Positions 25,908 to 34,265 of a stretch of 64,000 nt of DNA are shown here, in pieces. The notes below the pieces were generated by a model, which was not told where the DNA came from, made no database searches, and saw only the letters and a program-made list of their open reading frames with translations. Within the stretch, counting starts at the first letter, position 1. Every line of letters starts with the position of its first letter. The position numbers and the translations under genes are program-made. This DNA is from Streptomyces griseochromogenes (GTDB taxonomy: Bacteria > Actinomycetota > Actinomycetes > Streptomycetales > Streptomycetaceae). The stretch lies in NCBI RefSeq assembly GCF_001542625.1, contig NZ_CP016279.1:2666001-2730000 (forward strand), in the 5' to 3' direction.

Positions 25908-27109
25908 CCGTGGAGATCAGCGCGCGGCTGGCCGCCGCACTGGCCGCCGCACCGGCCGACCGCCTGGTCTACGACCTCGACGGCATCGAGGCCCAGTACG
26001 ACCGGCTGCCGGCCGAGTTGCCCGGCGTCCGGGTCCGCTTCGCCCTGAAGGCCTGCCCCGTGGACGAAGTGCTGCGGTGCCTCGCGGACCGGGGTGCCGG
26101 CTTCGACGCGGCGAGCCCCGCCGAGATCGTCCAGGCCCTGCACACCGGCGTGCCCGTGGACCGGATCCACTACGGCAACACCGTCAAGTCCGACGCGGAC
26201 ATCGCCGCGGCCCACCGGCTCGGCATCCGCACCTTCGCCACCGACAGCGTGCAGGACGTGCGGGCGATCGCCGAACACGCCCCGGGCGCCCGGGTGTTCT
26301 GCCGCCTCGCCACCAGCGGGGACGGTGCCCTGTGGGGCCTGAACCGCAAGTTCGGCTGCTCGGCCGAGGACGCCGTCCGGATCCTCACCACGGCTCGTGC
26401 GTGCGGCCTCGTCCCTGCGGGCCTGTCCGTGCACGTCGGCTCCCAGCAGCTGACGGGTGAGGCCTGGCAGCAGGCCTTCGACGCGCTCGCCGGCGTACTG
26501 GTGCCGCTCGCGGGGCTGGGGATCGTACCGGACCACGTGAATCTCGGCGGCGGCCTGCCCGCGCTCGGCTACCTCGACCGGCACGGCAACCCCCTCGACG
26601 CGCCCCTGGACAAGATCCTCACCGTGATCCGCGAGGGCATGGAGTACCTGAGCGGCCTCACCGCCGCCCCGCTCGCCTTCGTCATGGAACCGGGCCGCCA
26701 CCTGGTCGCCGACCACGGCGCGGTCCGCGCCCATGTGTACCGGCTGACCGAGCGGGCCCAGCCGGACGGGACGCGCGCCCGCTGGCTGTACCTGAGCGTC
26801 GGCAAGTTCAACGGCCTGTACGAGATGGACCAGGTGCGGCACCGGCTGGTCTTCCCCACGCGGGCGGACGCGGACGGCGAAGACGACGCGGCGTACGTGT
26901 CCGCCGTCGTCGCGGGCCCGACCTGCGACAGCGACGACGCCTACGGCGGCGGCCGGCATCCGGTGCGCGTACCGCGTGCCCTCGCCTCCGGCGACCCCGT
27001 CTGGATCCTGTCCGCCGGCGCCTACGCCACCAGCTATACGACCCAGGGCTTCAACGGCATCCGCCCACTGCCGTGCGTGTGCGCACGCGGCCCGGAAGGA
27101 CACCACTGA
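25904..27109 (+). CDS. PLP-dependent ornithine/diaminopimelate-type decarboxylase
   Basis: A 401-residue fold-type III (alanine-racemase-like) decarboxylase. The PLP Lys is in RFALKACP near residue 47; HVGSQ and NLGGGLP bind the cofactor phosphate, EPGR lies near 265, and the active-site Cys and Asp are in GPTCDSDDAY near 340. The GTG start overlaps the preceding stop. It likely decarboxylates a basic or hydroxylated amino acid to an amine, which the following acetyltransferase could cap. Confidence 0.9.
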   Translation: MTVEISARLAAALAAAPADRLVYDLDGIEAQYDRLPAELPGVRVRFALKACPVDEVLRCLADRGAGFDAASPAEIVQALHTGVPVDRIHYGNTVKSDADIAAAHRLGIRTFATDSVQDVRAIAEHAPGARVFCRLATSGDGALWGLNRKFGCSAEDAVRILTTARACGLVPAGLSVHVGSQQLTGEAWQQAFDALAGVLVPLAGLGIVPDHVNLGGGLPALGYLDRHGNPLDAPLDKILTVIREGMEYLSGLTAAPLAFVMEPGRHLVADHGAVRAHVYRLTERAQPDGTRARWLYLSVGKFNGLYEMDQVRHRLVFPTRADADGEDDAAYVSAVVAGPTCDSDDAYGGGRHPVRVPRALASGDPVWILSAGAYATSYTTQGFNGIRPLPCVCARGPEGHH

Positions 27110-27110
27110 C

Positions 27111-27614
27111 ATGAGAGACGTCATACGGAGCATCACCGAGGCCGACTGGCCCGAGGTCGCCGCCCTGGAGGCCGGGGCGTACGCGGACACCGCGCTCGCG
27201 GAGGGCGAGGCCGCGCTGCGGTCCCGGGCCTCGGCGGGCACCTGCTTCGTCCTGGACCTCGACGGCCGGCTCGCGGGTTATGTGCTGGCCCTGCCGTACC
27301 CGATGTTCCGCTACCCCGACCTGGCCCGGGCGGAGCGGGTCGCCCACCACTCGCCCAACCTCCATCTGCACGACCTCGTCATCAGCGCGCCCCTGCGGCG
27401 CAGGGGACTGGGCAGCCGGCTGGTGGGGCACCTGACCGACGCGGCGGGGGCACGCGGCTTCCGGACGATGTCGCTCATCGCGGTCGGCGGCAAGGAGCCG
27501 TTCTGGCGGGCCAACGGCTACCGGGCCCACCGCGGGGCCCGGCTGCCGGCCGGTTACGGCAGCGACGCCGTGTACATGTCGACGCGGCTGGCCGCGCACC
27601 GGGAGGCGAGCTGA
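27111..27614 (+). CDS. GNAT acetyltransferase
   Basis: A 167-residue GCN5-like N-acetyltransferase. The acetyl-CoA-binding loop reads RRRGLGSRLVGHL (the R/QxxGxG/A pattern) near residue 100, after the strand LHDLVIS. It starts one base after the decarboxylase stop and its own stop overlaps the MFS start (TGATG). The context suggests acetylation of the amine made by the decarboxylase, either as a biosynthetic step or as self-protection. Confidence 0.88.
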   Translation: MRDVIRSITEADWPEVAALEAGAYADTALAEGEAALRSRASAGTCFVLDLDGRLAGYVLALPYPMFRYPDLARAERVAHHSPNLHLHDLVISAPLRRRGLGSRLVGHLTDAAGARGFRTMSLIAVGGKEPFWRANGYRAHRGARLPAGYGSDAVYMSTRLAAHREAS

Positions 27615-28798
27615 TGTCGGACGTCTCCGGCTTCCGCCGCGCCAAGTGGGCGATCGCGGCGCTGTTCTGTTTCCTCGGCTTCCAGTACGCCACCTGGGCC
27701 GCCCGGCTGCCCGCGCTGAAGGCCAGGCTCGATCTGGGCGCGGGCGAACTGGGCCTGCTGCTGATGGCCTGCGGCGCGGGCGCCGCTGCCTCCTTCCCGC
27801 TCGTCGCCGTCCTGATGCGCCGCCTCGGCTCCCGGCGACTGTCGCTCGCCTCCGCCCTGTGTCTCCTGGCGCTGCTGGCGGCCCTGTCGGTGGTGCCGGA
27901 CTACCCGCTCGCCCTGCTGGTCATCTGCGGTGACGGCATCGCGGTCGGCTGTCTGAACGTCGCGATGAACGCCCAGGGCGCCGCCCTGGAGACCGAGTAC
28001 GGCCGCACCGCCATGTCCCAGCTGCACGCGACGTTCAGCGCGGGCCTGCTCGCCGCCGCCCTCCTGGCCTCCGGAGTCACCGCCGTCACCCCGTCCGTGC
28101 CGGCCCACTTCGCCGTGGCCGCCGCCCTGTTGCTGCTCCTGCTGCTGTACGCGCGCCGGGGTCTGCTGCCGCACACGGAATCCGCTTCCGCCGGCCCGGA
28201 CACACCGAAGAAGCGGGCACGGCCGGTCCTGCCGGCCGGCAAGACCCTGCTGATGGGCTGTGCCATGGCGTTCGGCACCATCACCGAGGGCGCCATGAAC
28301 GACTGGTCGACGCTCTACATGAAGGACGTCGTCGAGGCATCCCCGGCGGTGGCCCCGCTGGGCATCGCGGTCGTCTCGGTCATGATGCTGCTGGCCCGGG
28401 TGCGCGCGGACCGCTGGCGCAGCCGCTGGGGCGACGGACGCGTGGTGCGCACCGGCAGCGCCGTGGCGGGCCTGGGCCTCGCCCTCGCCCTGTCGGCCGG
28501 AGGGGTGGTGCCCACCCTGCTCGGTTTCGCCTGCGTCGGCCTCGGCGCGGCGGCCGTGACCCCGTGCGTGTACGTCGCCGCCGCCGGACGCGGCTCCGAC
28601 GCGCTGGCCCTGGTCGCCGCGACGGGCACGACAGGACTGCTGGCGGGACCCGCCCTGATCGGCTTCGTCGCGGGCGTCGGCGGCCTCACCCTCGGCATGG
28701 CCACGGTCGCCGCCTCGGCCCTGATCGTCACCCTGGCCGCCACCCGCATCCCGTGGCGGGAGAGGGCGCCGGTGGCGGCCGGGGCGCCGGCGCCGTGA
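27614..28798 (+). CDS. MFS transporter (12-segment exporter type)
   Basis: A 394-residue membrane protein with the repeating hydrophobic segments of a 12-helix MFS protein; it begins WAIAALFCFLGFQYATWAARLP, resembling YbjJ/fucose-permease-like carriers. A conserved MNAQGAALE segment lies in the first half. As the last gene of the dioxygenase operon it is the likely exporter of the product. It ends two bases before the stop codon of the convergent NmrA-like gene. Confidence 0.87.
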   Translation: MSDVSGFRRAKWAIAALFCFLGFQYATWAARLPALKARLDLGAGELGLLLMACGAGAAASFPLVAVLMRRLGSRRLSLASALCLLALLAALSVVPDYPLALLVICGDGIAVGCLNVAMNAQGAALETEYGRTAMSQLHATFSAGLLAAALLASGVTAVTPSVPAHFAVAAALLLLLLLYARRGLLPHTESASAGPDTPKKRARPVLPAGKTLLMGCAMAFGTITEGAMNDWSTLYMKDVVEASPAVAPLGIAVVSVMMLLARVRADRWRSRWGDGRVVRTGSAVAGLGLALALSAGGVVPTLLGFACVGLGAAAVTPCVYVAAAGRGSDALALVAATGTTGLLAGPALIGFVAGVGGLTLGMATVAASALIVTLAATRIPWRERAPVAAGAPAP

Positions 28799-28801
28799 CG
28801 G

Positions 28802-29647
28802 TCACTCGAAGAAGCGGCGGTTCTCGCGCACGAAGTCGGCGAACCCGAGGGCCGCACGACCGGTGAGATCGGGCACGGCCGAGGTGACGGTCTCCGCGCC
28901 GCCGTCGCGGTAGGCGCGGGCGACCTCGATCAGGGCGTCCACGTGGAACTCCGGCATTCCGCGGCTCAGCATCGCCGCGCGCGCCTCGTGGTCGGGCAGG
29001 CCCACATAACGCACCGGCCTGCCGAGGACGCCGGAGAACGCCTCCGCGGCCTCGGCGTAGGTCAGTGCCTCGGGCCCGGTGAGGTCGTAGACGCGGCCGT
29101 CGTGCCCGTCGCCGGTGAGCACCCGCGCGGCGGCCCGGGCGATGTCGCCGACGTCGACGAAGCTGATGGGCGCGGTGATCAGCGGCAGCATGAACTCCCC
29201 GGCCTCGCGGACGGAGGACTGGCGCAGGAAGTTCTGCAGATAGAAGTTGGGCCGCAGGATCGTCCAGGGCAGCCCGGACGCCACCAGCGCCTCCTCGACG
29301 GGCCGGTGCAGCCGGGCGATCGGCGAGAGCCCCTCGTCGGCCCGCCAGACCGACAGCTTGACCACCCGGACGCCCGCCGCCCGGGCGGCTTCGACCATGT
29401 TGAGCTCGTGGGCCGTCTGGTCGGGGCCCGTCGCGCCGATGAGGAACACGGTCTCCACGCCCTGGAGCGCGGGCCCGAGCGTGTCCGGCTCGGCCAGATC
29501 GAGCGTCACCGCCCGTCCGCCCGACCCGGTCACCTCGGCCGTGGCGCGCGGATCACGGTAGGCCGCCCGCGCGGCCACGCCGTCGGCGTGAAGACGAGCG
29601 AGCAGAGCCGTTCCGACATTTCCGCTCGCGCCGGTCACCAGAATCAT
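28802..29647 (-). CDS. NmrA-like NAD(P)-binding reductase
   Basis: A 281-residue protein with the N-terminal Rossmann motif GASGNVG and the atypical SDR pattern (LDLAEPDTL, VFLIGATG, LPWTILRPNFYLQNF). Family members are NAD(P)H-binding oxidoreductases or redox sensors. The ATG at 29647 has an AGGGGG site eight bases upstream; a GTG at 29653 is possible but too close to the site. The role is unknown. Confidence 0.87.
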   Translation of the reverse strand: MILVTGASGNVGTALLARLHADGVAARAAYRDPRATAEVTGSGGRAVTLDLAEPDTLGPALQGVETVFLIGATGPDQTAHELNMVEAARAAGVRVVKLSVWRADEGLSPIARLHRPVEEALVASGLPWTILRPNFYLQNFLRQSSVREAGEFMLPLITAPISFVDVGDIARAAARVLTGDGHDGRVYDLTGPEALTYAEAAEAFSGVLGRPVRYVGLPDHEARAAMLSRGMPEFHVDALIEVARAYRDGGAETVTSAVPDLTGRAALGFADFVRENRRFFE

Positions 29648-29690
29648 CGTCACATCCCCCTAGCGGTGCGGTTGCGTACCGTCGGCCACC

Positions 29691-30671
29691 CTAGACGGAG
29701 TGCCTGAAGCGGCTCCGGTACTCCGTCGGGGTCGTGTTGAGCCTGCGCCTGAACGCCCGGATCAGCGTGTCGACGGTGCCGAAACCGCAGACGGACGCGA
29801 CGCGTTCGAGGGTCTCGGCGGTGGTTTCCAGCCGGTTGCGGGCCACTTCGACGCGGGCGGACTCGATGTAGGCGGCCGGGGTTGTGCCGAGTTCGGTCTT
29901 GAAGATCCGGGTGAGCTGCCGTTCGCTGACGTGGGCGTGCTCGGCGAGGTCGGTGATGGTCAGGGGACGGGCGATGTTCTGGGTGATGTGGTGGCGCAGG
30001 CCGGCCATGCGCCGGGTGGTCGAGACCGGCTCGATGGGGACGCTGAACTGGCTCTGCCCGCTGGGCCGTTTCAGGTACATCACGAGCTGCCGGGCCACCC
30101 GCAGCGCCACGGCCTCGCCGAAGTCCTCGGAGACCAGGGCGAGGGAGAGATCGAGACAGGCGGTGATGCCCGCCCCGGTCCACACGTCGCCCGCCCGGAT
30201 GAAGATGGGGTCGGCGTCGACCTCGACGGCCGGATGGTCGGCGGCGAGCTGCTGCGCGGTCGACCAGTGCGTGGTGGCGCGCTTGCCGTCCAGCAGACCG
30301 GCGGCGGCGAGGAGGTGCGCGCCCACACAGACGGACGCCACGCGCCGGGACCGGCCGGCGAGTTCCTTCACCCGGCCGACCACGGCCGGGTCGGTCAGGG
30401 CGTGCACCCGCCGCTGGTCGTCGATGTCGACCGAGCCGGGAACCATCAGGGTGTCGATCCTCTTCCCGGACACCTCCCGGAAGGTGATGTCGGGCAGGAC
30501 GCGCACCCCGGCCGAGGTGGTGACGGGGTCCATGGTCTCGGCGGCCAGGACGACGTGATACCCCGTCTCGTCGTCGGTCTCCCGCCGCAGCAGGGCGAAC
30601 ACCTCCGGGGGACCGGTGACGTCGAGCAGGTCCACGCCGTCGAAGAGGACGACGACGATCAGCCGTTCCAC
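29691..30671 (-). CDS. GlxA-type transcriptional regulator (DJ-1/PfpI plus AraC HTH)
   Basis: A 326-residue regulator: an N-terminal DJ-1/PfpI-like domain (LFDGVDLLDVTGPPEVF, then VASVCVGAHLLAAAG with the nucleophile-elbow Cys) and a C-terminal AraC double HTH (HVSERQLTRIFKTELGTTPAAYI, then CGFGTVDTLIRAFRR). The GTG at 30671 was preferred because the family domain starts there. It is divergent from the isochorismatase-like gene and probably controls it. Confidence 0.88.
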   Translation of the reverse strand: MERLIVVVLFDGVDLLDVTGPPEVFALLRRETDDETGYHVVLAAETMDPVTTSAGVRVLPDITFREVSGKRIDTLMVPGSVDIDDQRRVHALTDPAVVGRVKELAGRSRRVASVCVGAHLLAAAGLLDGKRATTHWSTAQQLAADHPAVEVDADPIFIRAGDVWTGAGITACLDLSLALVSEDFGEAVALRVARQLVMYLKRPSGQSQFSVPIEPVSTTRRMAGLRHHITQNIARPLTITDLAEHAHVSERQLTRIFKTELGTTPAAYIESARVEVARNRLETTAETLERVASVCGFGTVDTLIRAFRRRLNTTPTEYRSRFRHSV

Positions 30672-30826
30672 GCTGCCCAAGGGGGACTCCGTCCGACGCT
30701 GGAGAAGGGGTGTCCGTATCTGCAAGTTACATGACATTGCTGCCATGCGGGGCGGCTCCTAGCGTGGAGTCCGGCCGCCGAGGAGTGGCCACGACCTTCC
30801 GACGCACAGACCCAGAAGGGGCGGCA

Positions 30827-31417
30827 ATGCCTACCACGACCCTCCGTGAACTCAACGGCTTCGACCAGACCCCGGCCTCGCTGGCCGACGCCACACTGAT
30901 CCTGATCGACTACCAGAACACCTACACCCGTGGCGTGATGGAGCTGGAGGGATGGGAGCCCGCCCTGGACGCCGCCGCCGACCTCCTCGCCCGCGCCCGT
31001 GCCGCCGGTGCGAAGGTCGTCCACGTCATCAACGACGGCGGCGAGGGCACCCCGTACGACATCCGGGCCGAGATCGGCCGGATCCACCCCCGGGTCGCCC
31101 CGGCCGACGGTGAGACGGTCGTCGTCAAGCAGGTGCCCAACGCCTTCCTGGACACCGACCTGGGCGACCACGTCGACGCCGCCGGCCACAAGGACGTCGT
31201 CGTCGCCGGGTTCATGACCCACATGTGCGTGCTCTTCACCGCCCAGGGCGCGTTCCTGCGCGGCAACCGGCCCACCGTCGTCGCCGACGCCTCCGCGACC
31301 CGTCCGCTGCGGACGGCGGTGGCCGAGGTGAGCGCGGGTCAGGTCCACCACGGCGCGCTCGCCACGATCGAGGACCTGTGGGGGGTCGTCGTGCCGTCGG
31401 CGGACGCGCTGCGCTAG
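30827..31417 (+). CDS. Isochorismatase-like cysteine hydrolase
   Basis: A 196-residue hydrolase with the family triad: Asp in LILIDYQNTY, Lys in VVVKQVPNAF and the nucleophile Cys in GFMTHMCVLFT. This Cys-containing version is found in amidases and ureidohydrolases rather than true isochorismatases, so an amide or imide substrate is more likely. The GlxA-type regulator lies divergently upstream. Confidence 0.9.
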   Translation: MPTTTLRELNGFDQTPASLADATLILIDYQNTYTRGVMELEGWEPALDAAADLLARARAAGAKVVHVINDGGEGTPYDIRAEIGRIHPRVAPADGETVVVKQVPNAFLDTDLGDHVDAAGHKDVVVAGFMTHMCVLFTAQGAFLRGNRPTVVADASATRPLRTAVAEVSAGQVHHGALATIEDLWGVVVPSADALR

Positions 31418-31467
31418 CTGAGCGCCGCATCCGCGCTCGGAATTCACTGTTCCGAACCCCGGATTTT

Positions 31468-31508
31468 GAATCCAGGATTCCGAATCGAATACTCCGAATC
31501 CTGGATTC
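31468..31508. repeat. AT-rich 13-bp inverted repeat
   Basis: Arms GAATCCAGGATTC and GAATCCTGGATTC (31468-31480, 31496-31508) pair perfectly around a 15-base loop. Further GGATT/AATCC copies lie on both sides, giving several nested GAATCC/GGATTC units in a stretch much richer in A+T than its surroundings. It begins 51 bases after the hydrolase stop. It could be a terminator without a T-run, an operator cluster, or a mobile-element scar. Confidence 0.6.
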
Positions 31509-31656
31509 CGGAATTACGTGCAGTCTGATCGCACAGGGCGTCAATCGGAGCGCTGTGTCATGGGACGGTATTTTCTTTCCCTCATGGCGGGATAACGTCA
31601 TTCCCGCCCGGCGCGGATGGGGATCCGCGCACCGTTTCGAGGGGGAGAGAAAGAAC

Positions 31657-32805
31657 GTGGCAACACGCAGAACATTTATCGGCGGCGCCGGCGCGGTCGG
31701 TGCCGCGGCACTGGTCGGCAGCACCGCTCCGGCGTCGTCCGCGGCGAGCGGCCCGTCCGCCGCGGACCCGGCGCAGGCACAGAGCCAGGCCCGCGACGCG
31801 ATCCGCGCGGTCAATGCCGACATGCGGCGCAACTACGCCGCGCTCAAGTCGGAACTGATCACACACCTGGGCCCGGTCATCATCGTCCAGAACGACTCCC
31901 GGGGCGGGAAATACTTCCTGGTCCACAATGGCGAGACTATTTCCGAGCAGCCGGTTTCCGAGATATTCGAGCTGGCCAAGTCGATCGCCCACATTCCGCT
32001 GGGCATCTTCTCCGTTCTCGCGCCCTATCTGAACAAGCGGGTGCCGGCGCAGCACGCCGACGACATCGACCCGCACGATCTGGAGATGGTCGCGTTCAAG
32101 GGTCCCGAGACGGACGGCTGGGTCCAGCCGCTCCAGGACTTCGCCAAGACCGTCACCACCGCCCGGCAGCAGCTGGCGGCGGCCGACCTCCCCGCGAAGC
32201 TCCAGGCCTCCAGCACGCACATCCTCGACGGCGCGCTGAAGTTCGTCGACGAGGCCACCAGGCGCCGTGCGTTCGACATGAAGTCCTTCGAGGACTTCTC
32301 CGGCGGTGTGTACGGCGACATCCGCACCAACATGTACCACGCGGCCAAGGCGCAGATCGCGGGCGTCAAGGACATCATGACCCGCTGGAGGGCGAAGGTC
32401 GGGGACAAGGCGTGGCCGGGCCTCTACGTGGTCGTCCTGTCCATCTGGACCACGTCCGTGCTCAACCAGAACAGCATCATCGTCAAGAACTACATGGACC
32501 AGGACCGGGTCGGGACCCATCTGATCGACCTGCCCACCGCCCAGGTCCCGGTCGACCCGGTCCTCATCGCGCTCGACAACCTCGCCCGCATCGTGCAGGA
32601 CAACGTCGCGGCCGAGATGGTCTTCCCGGTGGACCAGGAGATCGCCGACGCGCTCAAGGGCAAACAGGACCTGCTCTCCACGGAGATCGAGGACCAGCTG
32701 GGCGCGGGTGCGAGCGCCGCCGTCGCGGGCGGCGCCGCGGACCCCGCGGCCTGTCCCTTCCGCCACAGGACGGCACAGCGCGCGGGCGCGCGGCTGAACG
32801 CGTAA
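31657..32805 (+). CDS. Tat-exported protein of unknown family
   Basis: A 382-residue protein. The N-terminus TRRTFIGGAGAVGAAALVGS is a twin-arginine signal with an Ala-rich region and probable cleavage near ASSAA. The mature part is largely helical (about 340 residues) with a conserved-looking core SEIFELAKSIAHIPLGIFSVLAPYLNK and a C-terminal ACPFRHR. I do not recognise a domain. Tat export implies that it folds, perhaps with a cofactor, before secretion. The GTG start has a GGGGGAGAGA site. It is flanked by the inverted repeat upstream and a hairpin downstream, so it is probably transcribed alone. Confidence 0.82.
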   Translation: MATRRTFIGGAGAVGAAALVGSTAPASSAASGPSAADPAQAQSQARDAIRAVNADMRRNYAALKSELITHLGPVIIVQNDSRGGKYFLVHNGETISEQPVSEIFELAKSIAHIPLGIFSVLAPYLNKRVPAQHADDIDPHDLEMVAFKGPETDGWVQPLQDFAKTVTTARQQLAAADLPAKLQASSTHILDGALKFVDEATRRRAFDMKSFEDFSGGVYGDIRTNMYHAAKAQIAGVKDIMTRWRAKVGDKAWPGLYVVVLSIWTTSVLNQNSIIVKNYMDQDRVGTHLIDLPTAQVPVDPVLIALDNLARIVQDNVAAEMVFPVDQEIADALKGKQDLLSTEIEDQLGAGASAAVAGGAADPAACPFRHRTAQRAGARLNA

Positions 32806-32859
32806 CAGTCATCGGGCGCGCCCGGCTGGGGGGCCGGGCGCACCGGTGAGACACCGGAC

Positions 32860-32913
32860 ACGGCTTCCTCCCGGGCGGGCCGGCGCGAACCGCCGGCCTC
32901 GGGAGGGAGCCGT
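32860..32913 (+). terminator. Long hairpin between the Tat protein and MFS genes
   Basis: Outer arms 32860-32873 and 32900-32913 pair over 14 bp with one mismatch, and an inner GCCGGCG/CGCCGGC stem extends the structure. It lies 55 bases after the Tat-protein stop. Confidence 0.65.
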
Positions 32914-32938
32914 TGTCATGTGACCGACGGGGGGACCC

Positions 32939-34162
32939 ATGGCCTTCGCTCTCACCATCAAACGTCTGTCCGCTCTGTGGCCCGTCGCCGGGCTGGTGCT
33001 GCTGGCAGTGAACCTCCGCGCGGCGATCACGGGAGTCCCGCCGCTGCTGGACCAGCTGCGGGCCGTGACCGGGCTCAGCGGGCTCGACGTGAGCGTGCTC
33101 TCCACACTGCCCGTGCTCTGCCTGGGCGGATTCGCCTGGCTCGCACCGCCGTTGGCCCGCCGGGTGGGCCTGGACGCGGCGCTGGCGGGCGGCCTCGCGC
33201 TGATCGCCGGGGGAGTGCTGCTGCGGTCGGTGCCGTCACCGCTCGCGCTGTTCGCCGGCACCCTGCTCGCCGGCGCCGGTATCGCCATCGGAAACGTCCT
33301 CATGCCGGTGGCCGTCAAGCGTCATTTCCCCGACCGGACAGGGGTGTTCACGGGGCTCGCGATGATGCTGATGGCCGCCAGCGGCGCGCTGGCGGCCGCC
33401 ATGGCCGTACCCCTCGGCACCCTCGCCGGCTGGCGCGTGGCCCTTGCGGTGTGGGCGGCCCCCGCCCTGCTCGCCGTGCCGGCCTGGGCAGTGCCGGCCT
33501 GGCAGGGCCGTCGTGAACGCCCCGAGCCGTTCCCGTCCGCGCCGCGGGCCGCGCAGGGTTCGCTGCTGCGCTCCCCGCTCGCCTGGTCGGTGGCCGCTTT
33601 CCTGGGCACCGTGTCCCTGATGTTCTACGTGCTGGTGGCCTGGCTGCCCACGATCATGCGCGACCACGGCTTCCCGCCGGCCGAAGCCGGAGTGATGGTC
33701 TCGGCCCTCCAGATCATCAGCATTCCCCTGGGTCTCGCCGTCCCCGTGGCCGCCGCCCGGATGTCCGGCCAACGGCCCCTGGTCATCGGCGTGGTCGTCG
33801 CCATGGCGGTGGGACTGGCCGGTCTGCTCCTCGCGCCCGCGGCGGGCTGGCTGTGGGTGGCCGTCCTCGGGCTCGCCACCGGAAGCGCCTTCCCGCTGGC
33901 CTTCACACTGCTCGGCCTGCGCTCGCCGAGCCCGCAGGTCGCCGCGCGCCTGTCGGGCATGGCGCAGACCATCGGCTATCTGACGGCCGGCGCCGGCCCG
34001 CTGACCGTCGGTGTGCTGCACGAAGTCACCGGCGGCTGGCGGATCCCGCTGCTGCTCCTGCTCGTCCTGCTGCTCCCCGAAACCGCCTTCGGCCTACTGG
34101 CCGCCCGCTCCGGCCATGTTCGCCTCTCCGTCGGGGGCCGCCCGCGACACACGACGAGGTGA
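32939..34162 (+). CDS. MFS transporter, CynX/NimT family
   Basis: A 407-residue 12-helix MFS protein. The start LVLLAVNLRAAITGVPPLLDQLR and the segment FAGTLLAGAGIAIGNVLMPV are typical of the CynX/NimT (cyanate or 2-nitroimidazole) group, whose real substrates are mostly unknown. The ATG follows a GGGGGGA site. It ends just upstream of the operators of the persulfide island but is not obviously part of it. Confidence 0.88.
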   Translation: MAFALTIKRLSALWPVAGLVLLAVNLRAAITGVPPLLDQLRAVTGLSGLDVSVLSTLPVLCLGGFAWLAPPLARRVGLDAALAGGLALIAGGVLLRSVPSPLALFAGTLLAGAGIAIGNVLMPVAVKRHFPDRTGVFTGLAMMLMAASGALAAAMAVPLGTLAGWRVALAVWAAPALLAVPAWAVPAWQGRRERPEPFPSAPRAAQGSLLRSPLAWSVAAFLGTVSLMFYVLVAWLPTIMRDHGFPPAEAGVMVSALQIISIPLGLAVPVAAARMSGQRPLVIGVVVAMAVGLAGLLLAPAAGWLWVAVLGLATGSAFPLAFTLLGLRSPSPQVAARLSGMAQTIGYLTAGAGPLTVGVLHEVTGGWRIPLLLLLVLLLPETAFGLLAARSGHVRLSVGGRPRHTTR

Positions 34163-34189
34163 TCCCGAGGCCTTTCCCCGCTCTTGAAA

Positions 34190-34205
34190 ATACCCCCGGG
34201 GGTAA
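34190..34205. promoter_or_regulatory. CstR/CsoR-type operator 1
   Basis: ATACCCCCGGGGGTAA matches ATACCC-N4-GGGTA(A/T). It lies about 60 bases before the MBL-rhodanese start. Confidence 0.75.
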
Positions 34206-34224
34206 TCATGCTACCGTCGAAGAC

Positions 34225-34240
34225 ATACCCCCTGGGGTAA
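34225..34240. promoter_or_regulatory. CstR/CsoR-type operator 2
   Basis: ATACCCCCTGGGGTAA lies 35 bp from operator 1 and 25 bases before the MBL-rhodanese GTG. The pair probably represses the detoxification operon cooperatively. Confidence 0.75.
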
Positions 34241-34265
34241 TTCATCGACGGAAGGAGTCACCCCC

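Noticed and set aside
31225..31656. Upstream extension of the Tat-exported protein
   Set aside because: The extra frame overlaps the hydrolase gene and the inverted repeat, whereas GTG at 31657 directly precedes a twin-arginine signal with a good ribosome site.
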